Assembly (NCBI GenBank): GCA_964550025.1
Contig: CAZJYI010000110.1
Location: forward strand, 1 to 39,939
Reading direction: 5' to 3'
Origin: CAZJYI01 sp964550025
GTDB taxonomy: Bacteria; Verrucomicrobiota; Kiritimatiellia; UBA8416; CAYOBW01
Length of the DNA stretch: 39,939 bases
Both the position numbers and the translations under genes were made by a program. Within the stretch, counting starts at the first letter, position 1; every line of letters starts with the position of its first letter. The notes beneath the pieces are model-generated. The model did not search any database. It was not told where the DNA came from and worked only from the letters and a program-made list of their open reading frames with translations. This document shows positions 1 through 8,190 of this stretch, one piece after another.

Positions 1-1
1 G

Positions 2-553
2 GCAGATCTGCCGCAGGAGGAGGCCGATTGCCTTGCCCCCTACTACTGCGGCATGGGACGGCCGTCCCGCACGATCCGGGCAACCCACGCGACCCTGAGG
101 ATTCACGATCACGAAGAGACGGTTGAAGTGCCTCGCGATGCCCTCGAGGCGGCGTTCACGGTTGAGCTCTCCGAGACGGGACCGACGCGGGTTGAGGCGT
201 GGTTCACGGAAGAGGACGGGACGGAGCGCGGCGTGTACTATGTTTACGTCGAGAGGCTGCCGCGTTCGGGTGGAGCTAAGCCGGTTGTAGCCGCGCTTGT
301 TTCTGCTGCCGCCTGTGCCGCAACCGCGTCGGTGCAGGTAGCTCCCGGGTTGTTGGGTACCCTCGGAACGGGGCGCTTGGTTTCGGGCTGCGGCGGCGCC
401 ATCGCCCTGTGGGGGCTCTCCCGGTGTGCTTCGCGACTGCTCGAGAAGGGCCGCGGCCGGCGCGACTGGTCGGGAGCTATCGACCCCGATGTCCTGCTGG
501 AGGCCATTCCGGCTGCAGCCCAGCTACTCCTCCTTGCAAGGACCCTTTACTGA
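2..553 (+). CDS. Sulfatase, C-terminal part only (runs off the left edge)
   Basis: The reading frame is open from base 2, so this is the 3' end of a gene starting outside the window; the ATG at 53 is internal. Residues up to about 80 match the C-terminal beta-rich end of arylsulfatases: a run of short strands and then the conserved block with GPTRVEAWF and YYVYVERL, which packs against the catalytic domain in this family. The catalytic half with the formylglycine cysteine is not in view. After this block the protein carries an unusual extension of about 90 residues, hydrophobic and rich in Gly/Ala, with one or two possible membrane-interacting segments and a basic stretch. A following sulfatase starts 23 bases downstream with its own ribosome binding site, so the two are probably cotranscribed. 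Sulfatase identity is fairly sure; the tail function is unknown. Confidence 0.8.
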   Translation, partial: ADLPQEEADCLAPYYCGMGRPSRTIRATHATLRIHDHEETVEVPRDALEAAFTVELSETGPTRVEAWFTEEDGTERGVYYVYVERLPRSGGAKPVVAALVSAAACAATASVQVAPGLLGTLGTGRLVSGCGGAIALWGLSRCASRLLEKGRGRRDWSGAIDPDVLLEAIPAAAQLLLLARTLY

Positions 554-576
554 CACGAACCCACAGGAGACTGCCG

Positions 577-2058
577 ATGAAAGCCATCATGGTGATGTTC
601 GATTCGCTCAACCGCCACATGCTGCCACCCTACGGATGTGACTGGGTGCACGCTCCCAACTTCCAGCGTCTTGCGCAGAAGGCCGTGACGTTCGACACGT
701 CCTACGTCGGCAGCATGCCCTGCATGCCGGCCCGGCGCGAGATTCACACGGGGCGGTATAACTTCTTGCACCGGAGTTGGGGTCCGGTGGAACCGTACGA
801 CGATTCGATGCCGGAGATTCTGAAGAAGAACGGCGTCTACACGCACCTCGTGAGCGACCACTATCATTACTGGGAAGAAGGCGGCTGCAACTACCACACA
901 CGCTACAGTACGTGGGAGATTTCGCGCGGCCAGGAGGGGGATCCCTGGATTGGCCAGGTGAAGCCCGAAGAACCGGAATCCGGCGCCGTCGGGCGCAACG
1001 CCCTATCCGAACGCTGGCACATGCAGGACCGGATCAACCGCAAGTTCATGCCCGACGAGGAAGACCATTACCAGGCCCGGACCTTTGCGCGCGGGCTGGA
1101 CTTCATCGAGCGCAACCGGGAAGACGACAACTGGTTCCTGCAGATCGAGACCTTCGACCCGCATGAGCCGTACTTTGTCCCGAAGAAGTACAAAGACCTG
1201 TACGACTTCGATTTCGACAAGTGCCACCACCACGACTGGCCGCCCTACGCGCGGGTCACCGACGAGGACCGCCAATACGTGGAGCATATGCGCTACACGA
1301 ACGCGGCCCTGATCAGTATGTGCGACGCATACCTGGGCAAGGTGCTGGACATGATGGATGCGCACGGTATGTGGCAGGACACGATGCTGATCGTCAACAC
1401 CGACCACGGCTTCCTGCTGGGCGAGCACGACTGGTGGGCCAAGTGCGCCATGCCCTACTACGAGGAGATTTCTCACACGCCGTTCTTCGTGTGGGATCCG
1501 CGTTGCGGCATTAGCGGAGAAAGGCGCAAAAGCCTGGTGCAGACGATCGACATTGGGCCGACGCTCCTCGAGTTCTTTGGCGTCGATATCCCGGAGGACG
1601 CCCAGGGCAAACCACTGCGCGACACAATTGCCACCGATGCGCCCGTTCGCGAAGCCGGGCTCTTCGGCATGTTCGGTGCGCACGTCAACGTAACCGACGG
1701 TCGCTACGTGTACATGCGCGCGCCCGCCACTGAGGAGAACACCCCCCTGTTCGAGTACACGCACATGCCGACCCACATGCGACATACGTTCTGGGTCGAC
1801 GAGATGCAGGGGCTGCAGGAGTTGTCCGAGCCGTTCTCCTTCACCAAGGGGTGCCGGTTGATGAAGATCCCCACGAGGCCCGGCCGGCGCAGGAAGGAGA
1901 ACCGCGACACAATGCTCTTTGACCTGGCGGACGATCCGAAGCAGTTGAATCCCATCGATGACACGGCCGTGGAGGAGCGGATGATCGAGCACCTGGTGCG
2001 GCTCATGAAGGAGAACGATGCGCCCGAAGAACAGTTCGAGCGGCTGGGACTGGCGTGA
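577..2058 (+). CDS. Sulfatase (formylglycine-dependent, alkaline phosphatase superfamily)
   Basis: Hydrolase of 493 residues expected to remove sulfate (or a related ester) from an organic substrate. The formylglycine motif is Cys49-Met-Pro-Ala-Arg53, followed by the helix with HTGR. Metal-site residues are visible at Asp9 near the N-terminus and in the TDHG motif, followed by LLGEHDWW. The start is placed at the ATG at 577 because AGGAG lies 8 bases upstream and the protein then begins directly with the first strand of the fold (KAIMVMFDS); a longer frame starting at 409 would overlap the previous gene. No signal peptide is seen, so the enzyme looks cytoplasmic. The C-terminal part holds the usual FDLADDPKQ block. 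The exact substrate cannot be told from sequence alone. Confidence 0.93.
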   Translation: MKAIMVMFDSLNRHMLPPYGCDWVHAPNFQRLAQKAVTFDTSYVGSMPCMPARREIHTGRYNFLHRSWGPVEPYDDSMPEILKKNGVYTHLVSDHYHYWEEGGCNYHTRYSTWEISRGQEGDPWIGQVKPEEPESGAVGRNALSERWHMQDRINRKFMPDEEDHYQARTFARGLDFIERNREDDNWFLQIETFDPHEPYFVPKKYKDLYDFDFDKCHHHDWPPYARVTDEDRQYVEHMRYTNAALISMCDAYLGKVLDMMDAHGMWQDTMLIVNTDHGFLLGEHDWWAKCAMPYYEEISHTPFFVWDPRCGISGERRKSLVQTIDIGPTLLEFFGVDIPEDAQGKPLRDTIATDAPVREAGLFGMFGAHVNVTDGRYVYMRAPATEENTPLFEYTHMPTHMRHTFWVDEMQGLQELSEPFSFTKGCRLMKIPTRPGRRRKENRDTMLFDLADDPKQLNPIDDTAVEERMIEHLVRLMKENDAPEEQFERLGLA

Positions 2059-2138
2059 CCTGAGACCTCCACGCGATGGCAGGAGACAGCACAGCGCGGA
2101 CGGGTTGCAGCCAAACGGGAATTCCGACGGGATCAACT

Positions 2139-2183
2139 GGATCAACAGGATAGCCCTCACCATCCCGTAGATCCTGTTAATCC
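2139..2183. repeat. Imperfect inverted repeat upstream of the BI-1 gene
   Basis: Two arms, 2139-2151 and 2171-2183, pair over 13 positions with one mismatch and a 19-base loop. The arms carry the sequence ATCCTGTTAATCC, which looks like a dispersed intergenic element rather than a terminator, since there is no T-tract. Confidence 0.5.
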
Positions 2184-2216
2184 TGTCAAGAAGGCAAGAG
2201 GATAGGGGGTGACATC

Positions 2217-2957
2217 ATGTTGAGAACGGCGAATCCAACACTGACGGCGAAGGCTTTTACGTTCCAGGACGCGGCCGCGAGTACCACGATGACGGTCGCG
2301 GGGACTATCAACAAGACCGGCATGCTGCTGTGCCTGTTGTGCTTCTCCGCCGGGCTTGTATGGCACCGTTTCTTCACGGCAGGGCCCCAGAGCGTCATGC
2401 CCTGGATGGCGGGCGGCGCTATCGGGGGGCTGATCCTGGCCCTCATCACGGTCTTCAAGAAGACGTGGGCGCCGGTGACGGCGCCGGCCTACGCGCTGTT
2501 CGAAGGCGCGTTTCTCGGCGGGCTTTCCGGGCTGATGGAGATGAAGTTCCCCGGCATCGTTCTGCAGGCCGTCGGGTTGACCTTCGGTGTGCTGGCCTGC
2601 ATGCTCGTCGCGTACAGGACCGGGCTGATCAAGGTGACACAGAAGTTCCGGATGGGCCTGGTGGCGGCGACGGGCGCCGTTCTTCTGGTCTACCTGGCGA
2701 CGTTCATTCTCGGGCTCTTCGGTGCCGGCGTTCCGTATATTCACGGGAGCGGGACCATCGGAATCGGTTTCAGCGTGGTGGTCGTGATCATTGCGGCGCT
2801 GAACCTTGTACTGGACTTTGACCTCATCGAGAGAGGCGCCCAGGCCGGCGCGCCCAAAGTCGCGGAATGGTACGGCGCCTTCGCGCTGATGGTCACACTG
2901 GTCTGGCTGTACATCGAGATCCTGCGCCTGCTCGCGAAACTGAACCGGCGGCGTTAA
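2217..2957 (+). CDS. Bax inhibitor-1/YccA family membrane protein
   Basis: Integral membrane protein of 246 residues with about seven hydrophobic segments. The N-terminus has the NP..T.KAF pattern of the bacterial BI-1 (YccA/YetJ-like) subgroup. Later come YALFEGAFLGGLSG and, near the C-terminus, the acidic LDFDLIE motif that contains the conserved Asp of this family. Family members act in the membrane as pH-sensitive calcium leak channels (shown for the Bacillus YetJ protein) or as partners of membrane proteases. The ATG at 2217 is preceded by GGGGGTGA. It ends 1 base before the GTG of the next sulfatase, which suggests translational coupling. A membrane protein of this family inside a sulfatase cluster is unexpected. 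A caspase-like gene and a calcium-exchanger-like gene lie further right in the window, but a link is only speculation. Confidence 0.88.
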   Translation: MLRTANPTLTAKAFTFQDAAASTTMTVAGTINKTGMLLCLLCFSAGLVWHRFFTAGPQSVMPWMAGGAIGGLILALITVFKKTWAPVTAPAYALFEGAFLGGLSGLMEMKFPGIVLQAVGLTFGVLACMLVAYRTGLIKVTQKFRMGLVAATGAVLLVYLATFILGLFGAGVPYIHGSGTIGIGFSVVVVIIAALNLVLDFDLIERGAQAGAPKVAEWYGAFALMVTLVWLYIEILRLLAKLNRRR

Positions 2958-2958
2958 C

Positions 2959-4722
2959 GTGCAAAAGCGGCCTAACGTCGTCATCCTGTTTGCCGACGAC
3001 ATGGGGTTCTCGGACCCGGGGTGTTTCGGCGGCGAGATCGATACGCCCAATCTCGACAGGTTGGCGGCGAACGGCGTTCGAATGACGCAGTTCTACAGCG
3101 CCGCGCGCTGCTGCCCATCCCGCGCCAGCCTGCTCACGGGCCTCTATCCGCACCAGGCCGGGGTGGGCATGATGACCTACCGCGATTGCGGCGAGGGGTA
3201 CGAAGGTAATCTCAACGAGCGCTGCGTCACCTTCGCGGAGGTGCTTCGGTCGGCCGGCTACCAGACGATGATGGTCGGCAAGTGGCACGCGGGGCACCAG
3301 CCGCATGCGCGGCCCGAGGTACGGGGCTTCGATCGCTTCACCGGCGTGTACCCCCACATCGACAGCTACTGGAAGGTGCTGCCGGGGTGTGATGTCTTCC
3401 GCGATCGCGAGCCCTTCATCCCGGCAGGGGAAACGCCGGTTAACCCATACCAGCCCGGCGAGGAGTTCTACACGACGGATTTCTTTACGGATAACGCGCT
3501 GGACTACATCGATCGGGCGCTGGAAGACCGCTCGAAGCCCTTTCTCCTGCACGTCTGTTACAACGCGCCGCACTTTCCCCTGGAGGCGCCGGACGAGCTG
3601 ATCGCGAAGTACCGCGGACGGTACAGGCAGGGGTGGGACCGCATCCGCCGGGAGAAACTGGCGCGAATGAAGCGCATGGGGATCGTCGGCGAGAAACAGA
3701 CACTTCCCGGGGTCAGAGGATTCAGCCAGGAAGAAAGAGACGGCTTCGACTTCAAGCCCACGGTGGATACCGAGCTCCTGCCAGAGTGGGATTCGCTGAG
3801 TCCGGGCGAGCAGGACGAGCTCGACTTCCGGCGCGCCATTTACGCTGCGCAGGTCGACCGCTTGGACCAGAATGTCGGTCGGATCGTCAGCCGTCTCGAG
3901 CAGCGCGGGATTCTCGACAACACCGTCATCCTGTTTCTCTCCGACAACGGCTGCTCGGGCGAACTGGATCGCTTCGGAATGAACTGGGGGCGCTACACGA
4001 GTGCCAACTACGACGAATGGCGCAGTACGGGCGGCTGGAGCATCTCGCAGGGGCAATGCTGGGCGAGTTGCTCGAATACGCCGTTCAACAAGTACAAGAT
4101 ATTCGCACACGAAGGCGGCATCGCATCGCCGTTCATCGCTCATTGGCCCGCGGGTATCAAGACCCCGGGACGGGTGTGCGGCGAGCAGATGTTCCACCTG
4201 GTCGATGTCATGCCCACCCTCTGCGAGCTGGCCTCCGCCAGGTATCCCCGGAAGTACGAGGGCAGAATGATCACACCCTCCCAGGGCATCAGCATGCTGC
4301 CGTTCATCACCGGGGCGGATACGAAGGTCAGGGAACGCACGCTTTACTGGCAGCACGAGACGCACGCGGCCGTGCGCCGTGGGAATTGGAAACTGGTTAC
4401 GTCGAACGATCGCGACGAGACGGCGTGGGAGCTGTACGACTTTGCGGACGACCGCAGTGAGTCGGAGAACGTGATCCGCGAGCGCCCGCGCGTGGCCGGA
4501 CGCCTGAAGAAGCAGTGGCGCCGTTGGGCGAGAGACGTGAACGCGCTTCCCTACCCCGAGACACGCGGGAGCCTGCAACGCGTGCCCTGGCCCCCGGTCG
4601 CCTGGGTGGAGGCGGCCGCAAAGACCGCCGTGGGCGGCGCAACGAGCTTCGTTGCACACTATGCCCTGAACGCTGTCGTGCGCCTTATCGCACGGCTTGT
4701 GACGAGGATAGGGGCTCCGTAA
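2959..4722 (+). CDS. Arylsulfatase-family sulfatase
   Basis: Sulfatase of 587 residues. The nucleotide-pyrophosphatase/sulfatase fold starts at once with NVVILFADDMG (metal ligands Asp13-Asp14). The formylglycine motif is Cys51-Cys-Pro-Ser-Arg55, and SLLTGLYPHQ follows. The large middle region and the block near SDNGCSGE fit the arylsulfatase A-like branch. The GTG start at 2959 lies directly after the TAA of the BI-1 gene and has only a weak ribosome binding site, so translation probably depends on the upstream gene. There is no signal peptide. After the catalytic part (about residue 530) there is an added C-terminal segment, positively charged and amphipathic (VEAAAKTAVGGA and RLIARLVTRIG), which could associate with a membrane. 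The substrate is unknown. Confidence 0.92.
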   Translation: MQKRPNVVILFADDMGFSDPGCFGGEIDTPNLDRLAANGVRMTQFYSAARCCPSRASLLTGLYPHQAGVGMMTYRDCGEGYEGNLNERCVTFAEVLRSAGYQTMMVGKWHAGHQPHARPEVRGFDRFTGVYPHIDSYWKVLPGCDVFRDREPFIPAGETPVNPYQPGEEFYTTDFFTDNALDYIDRALEDRSKPFLLHVCYNAPHFPLEAPDELIAKYRGRYRQGWDRIRREKLARMKRMGIVGEKQTLPGVRGFSQEERDGFDFKPTVDTELLPEWDSLSPGEQDELDFRRAIYAAQVDRLDQNVGRIVSRLEQRGILDNTVILFLSDNGCSGELDRFGMNWGRYTSANYDEWRSTGGWSISQGQCWASCSNTPFNKYKIFAHEGGIASPFIAHWPAGIKTPGRVCGEQMFHLVDVMPTLCELASARYPRKYEGRMITPSQGISMLPFITGADTKVRERTLYWQHETHAAVRRGNWKLVTSNDRDETAWELYDFADDRSESENVIRERPRVAGRLKKQWRRWARDVNALPYPETRGSLQRVPWPPVAWVEAAAKTAVGGATSFVAHYALNAVVRLIARLVTRIGAP

Positions 4723-4836
4723 CGTCGTGAACCGGTGCCCTGTTTCCGCTCTACGTTCTCCACGCGTCTTGACCGCGACGCCACGTGGCGGTAACAATCA
4801 CCGCGGCGAGATCGTTTTGCCCCTTATGGAGATCCA

Positions 4837-6180
4837 ATGAGCAGTCGACCGAACATACTCATCACCATCGCCGACGACCAGCGTTTCGACCAGGTGAACT
4901 GTCTGGGGGACAAACAGGTCCGGACACCGTGTCTCGACCGTCTTGTCTCGGAGGGGTGTGCGTTCGTGAATGCGCACCATCTCGGTTCGATGCATGGGGC
5001 CGTGTGCGCCCCGAGCCGGGCCATGCTGCACACCGGGAGATCGCTCTATCATCTGCCCGACTCGATCACCTGCGCACGCGGCGTGAATCCCCGTCCCGGC
5101 CAGGGGGTTCCCACGCTCGGCGGGCTGCTCCGCGAGGCGGGGTACCACGCGTTCGTGACGGGTAAGTGGCACAACGGGCCGGAAACGCTGCACCGGAGCT
5201 TCGACGCGGGAGACAACATCTTTGTCGGCGGGATGTGCGACCACCACAAGGTGCCCTGCAATCACTATGACCCGAGCGGCGAATACCCCCGAAGCGACAG
5301 GTACATCGGCGACGGCTTTTCGACCGACATCTTCACCGACTCCGCGCTACGCTTCATCCATGAGTACGATGGCGGGAGGCCGTTCTTCCTCTATTGCGCC
5401 TACACCGCGCCGCACGATCCACGGACACCCCTGCCCGAGTACCGCGCCATGTATCCCGTGGAGAACGTTGAGCTGCCGCCCAACTATATGCCGCAGCATC
5501 CCTTCGACAACGGCGAGCTGCTGATCCGCGACGAGAAACTGAATCCCTGGCCCCGCACCAAGGACGACATCCGCCGTCATATTGCCGAGTATTACGGCAT
5601 GGAAACCCACATGGATCGCGCAATCGGGACGCTCCACGATGCCCTGAAGCGCAAGGGCCTCTGGGACAACACGATCGTGATCCACACGGCGGACCACGGG
5701 CTTGCCGTGGGGCAGCACGGGCTGCTGGGCAAACAGAATGTCTACGAGCATTCGGCCCGAGTCCCCATGATCATGGCCGGGCCCGACGTGCCGCAGGGGA
5801 AACGCGTCGAGCAATTCTGCTACCAGCACGACCTCTTTCCCACGTTGCTGCGCCGCGCGGGCGTCGATGTTCCGCCGGATTGCGAGTTCAGGGACCTTGC
5901 GCCTCTCATGGCAGACGGCAACGCGCTCAGCTACGAGACCGTGTTTTGCCATTACCGGGGGCTGCACCGCATGCTGAAGGGCGACCGCTACAAGTTGATC
6001 GAAAACGCCGTCGCCGGCACGCGGCGGACGCAGCTCTTCGACCACGTCAACGACCCGTGGGAACTGAACGATCTGTCCACCGACGAATCCATGGCCGTCA
6101 CGATGGCCGAACTGCGCGTCCACCTGGCGGAATGGCAAGGCCGGATCGACGATCCGCAGCAACACCTCTTTGCGCCCTGA
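4837..6180 (+). CDS. Sulfatase
   Basis: Sulfatase of 447 residues, near the short end for the family. It opens with NILITIADDQ (Asp-Asp metal pair) and has the formylglycine motif Cys57-Ala-Pro-Ser-Arg61. TADHG supplies further metal ligands, and the terminal LFDHVNDPWELNDL block is typical of the C-terminal subdomain. The ATG at 4837 has GGAG a few bases upstream. No signal peptide and no extra tail are present. It is followed after 51 bases by another sulfatase on the same strand, so these genes form a substrate-processing cluster, perhaps for different sulfate positions of one polysaccharide; that last point is inference. Confidence 0.93.
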   Translation: MSSRPNILITIADDQRFDQVNCLGDKQVRTPCLDRLVSEGCAFVNAHHLGSMHGAVCAPSRAMLHTGRSLYHLPDSITCARGVNPRPGQGVPTLGGLLREAGYHAFVTGKWHNGPETLHRSFDAGDNIFVGGMCDHHKVPCNHYDPSGEYPRSDRYIGDGFSTDIFTDSALRFIHEYDGGRPFFLYCAYTAPHDPRTPLPEYRAMYPVENVELPPNYMPQHPFDNGELLIRDEKLNPWPRTKDDIRRHIAEYYGMETHMDRAIGTLHDALKRKGLWDNTIVIHTADHGLAVGQHGLLGKQNVYEHSARVPMIMAGPDVPQGKRVEQFCYQHDLFPTLLRRAGVDVPPDCEFRDLAPLMADGNALSYETVFCHYRGLHRMLKGDRYKLIENAVAGTRRTQLFDHVNDPWELNDLSTDESMAVTMAELRVHLAEWQGRIDDPQQHLFAP

Positions 6181-6231
6181 TGCGCGAAGTCAGCGGGAGC
6201 GTAGCGGGCACGCCGGCAACAGGAACACCCG

Positions 6232-7719
6232 ATGGCAGAAGAGCAACGCCCCAACATCCTCTGGCTCCTGACGGACCATCACGTCTTTGCGCATCACTAC
6301 TTCCTGCCGGGGGTCATGCCGCGGCTGCCGACCTATGAGCGACTGGCGCGCGAGGGGACGCGTTTCCGCAACGCCTATGCCGTATGCCCCCTTTGCACGC
6401 CGGCGCGGGCGTCGATGCTCACAGGCGTGTATCCGCACCGTCACGGCATGTTGATGAACAACGGGGATTGTGGGTCGCGCCTGGATTTCGAGCCGGATGC
6501 ACGGCTCTTCAGCCACTACCTGAACGATGCGGGCTACCGGTGCGGCTACTTCGGGAAGTGGCACGTCGGCGATGAACGCGGTCCGCTGGACTACGGGTTC
6601 GAGGGGTGGTCGCAGTTGGGCTACGGTCACCCCTACTGGGCGGAAGAGTATGCCGTGTACCTGGATGAGAAGGGGCTCCCCCAGGCCGCGGTGGACGTGG
6701 AGTGGCACTTTTCCAAGCCGGAGCGGCGGGGCAGGGGAGTCCTGCTGAAAGACGAGTCCGACTGGTACCAGCGCATGGAGTGCTGTGGCGTGATGACCAC
6801 GCCCGTGGAAACGCACGAGGCCTATTTCGTTGCGCACCTTGCCCGCCGATGGCTGGAGGAAGCCGCCCATGACGGCGCGCCTTTCTGTTTGCGGGTCGAC
6901 CCGTGGGGGCCGCATCATCCCTACTGGGTGGCGGCGCCGTTTGCCGGTTCCGTGTCGCCTGAAGCGATCCCGGAGTATCCGAGTTTCCGTCATACGCTTG
7001 CAGACCGTCCGGAAATGCACCGCAGCTTCCGCGACAGCCGGCACCGCGCCGCCACGATCCACACGTGGGACGAATGGCGTCACGTTGTCGCCCGGAGTTA
7101 CGAACACGCGGTTCAGGTGGACACAGCCTTTGCCGGGATACTGGACGCGCTTGAGGCGCTGGGCCTGGCGGACAACACGCTGGTTTGCTACACCGCCGAC
7201 CATGGGGACGCCATCGCGTCGCACGGCGGCGTGTTCGACAAGGACTCGCTCATGGTCGAGGAGACCGGACGTATTCCCCTCGCTGTACGCTGGCCGCGTG
7301 CCGCGCGGTCGGGTGCCTCATCGGACGCCCTGGTCACGCACATGGACATCGTTCCGACGATTCTCGAGGCGGCGGGGGTGACGGAGCCACCGCCCATGGA
7401 TGGTCGATCGCTGCTGCCTCTCGTGCGGTCGGGTGTGCAGGACCCCATGTGGCGCGAAGACCTCCTCTGCCAGCACCACGGGCACGGCCACCCTTGCTTC
7501 CAGCGCATGCTCAGGCACGGCTCCTACAAGTATGTCGCCCATCTCGATGACCGCGACGAGCTGTACGACCTGGCGCGCGATCCCTACGAACTGTGGAACC
7601 GCATCGACGACCCCGACATGGTCGATGTGCTGAAGTTGCTCCGCGACCGGCTGCGACAATCCATGGCCGCCTGCAAAGACAACGCCCCCAACGCCATGCG
7701 GCTGGTTCGAGAAATGTAG
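6232..7719 (+). CDS. Sulfatase
   Basis: Sulfatase of 495 residues. It begins with NILWLLTDHH, where the usual Asp-Asp metal pair is Asp15-His16, a known but less common variant. The formylglycine motif is Cys55-Thr-Pro-Ala-Arg59 followed by ASMLTGVYPHRHG. YTADHGD provides the second metal-binding block. The C-terminus has the ELYDLARDPYELWN block seen in choline-sulfatase-like and heparan-type sulfatases. The ATG at 6232 has a modest AGGAA upstream. No signal peptide is visible. It is the last + strand gene before a noncoding stretch full of repeats and a convergent sulfatase. Confidence 0.93.
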   Translation: MAEEQRPNILWLLTDHHVFAHHYFLPGVMPRLPTYERLAREGTRFRNAYAVCPLCTPARASMLTGVYPHRHGMLMNNGDCGSRLDFEPDARLFSHYLNDAGYRCGYFGKWHVGDERGPLDYGFEGWSQLGYGHPYWAEEYAVYLDEKGLPQAAVDVEWHFSKPERRGRGVLLKDESDWYQRMECCGVMTTPVETHEAYFVAHLARRWLEEAAHDGAPFCLRVDPWGPHHPYWVAAPFAGSVSPEAIPEYPSFRHTLADRPEMHRSFRDSRHRAATIHTWDEWRHVVARSYEHAVQVDTAFAGILDALEALGLADNTLVCYTADHGDAIASHGGVFDKDSLMVEETGRIPLAVRWPRAARSGASSDALVTHMDIVPTILEAAGVTEPPPMDGRSLLPLVRSGVQDPMWREDLLCQHHGHGHPCFQRMLRHGSYKYVAHLDDRDELYDLARDPYELWNRIDDPDMVDVLKLLRDRLRQSMAACKDNAPNAMRLVREM

Positions 7720-7775
7720 CCGCGCGCCTGTCCCGCCATAGCCTTGGCGAAGGCGGATGAGCGAGTGGATCCCGA

Positions 7776-7821
7776 GTCCCGCGGATGGGAGTCCCACGGA
7801 TGGGGAGTTCCGCGGATGGGA
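7776..7821. repeat. Three tandem 15-16 bp repeats
   Basis: Three adjacent units of the form GTCCCGCGGATGGGA occur at 7776-7790, 7791-7806 and 7807-7821, differing by one or two bases each. They lie between convergent sulfatase genes. Just upstream, from about 7730, is another recognisable dispersed-repeat fragment (CCATAGCCTTGGCGAAGGC). No coding potential. Confidence 0.7.
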
Positions 7822-7830
7822 CGAATCCAC

Positions 7831-7907
7831 GTAGCCACGAGCGTGAGCGAGTGGATGTGAATGCAGGGCGTGTGGCAGAACATCCACTCGCTCACGCTCA
7901 TGGCTAC
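7831..7907. repeat. Long inverted repeat (27 bp arms)
   Basis: Arms at 7831-7857 and 7881-7907 are complementary over 27 bases with a single mismatch and enclose a 23-base loop. The core is GAGCGTGAGCGAGTGGATG. There is no T-tract on either side, so it looks more like a REP/MITE-type intergenic element than an intrinsic terminator, although between convergent genes it could serve both strands as a stem-loop. Confidence 0.75.
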
Positions 7908-8016
7908 ACAAGAAAGCGCGGCTACACCGCCGCTCGGGGCTCTCCAAGGGCCAACGGCCCGTCACACGCCAGCCCGGTCCGCCAGGGCCGGGGGTAAATG
8001 GACATGCCAAACGGTG

Positions 8017-8074
8017 GAGGGCTGAAGGCCCGGCACAAACCCGTTGTGAAGACTGTGTCGGGCCTTCAGCCCTC
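8017..8074. repeat. Perfect 16 bp inverted repeat (GGGCTGAAGGCCC element)
   Basis: Arms 8017-8032 and 8059-8074 are perfect complements with a 26-base loop. The core GAGGGCTGAAGGCCCG recurs in weaker form at 8095-8145. The whole interval 7720-8190 between the convergent sulfatases holds only repeats of this kind and no gene that I can support. It lies just after the stop of the minus-strand sulfatase (8191). Confidence 0.7.
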
Positions 8075-8190
8075 ATTGACGGTTTCTCTCCCTTGATCCC
8101 AGGGCTTGGCGCCCTGGGCTGGCCTGTCGCGGGCTTTCAGCCCTTTGCCGCATCCTGCACTTGATGTCTTCCGCTGGGCAGGCCGGACCT

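Noticed and set aside
2893..4797. 634-residue open frame on the - strand
   Set aside because: Antisense to a sulfatase with an intact catalytic motif; no recognisable protein features.
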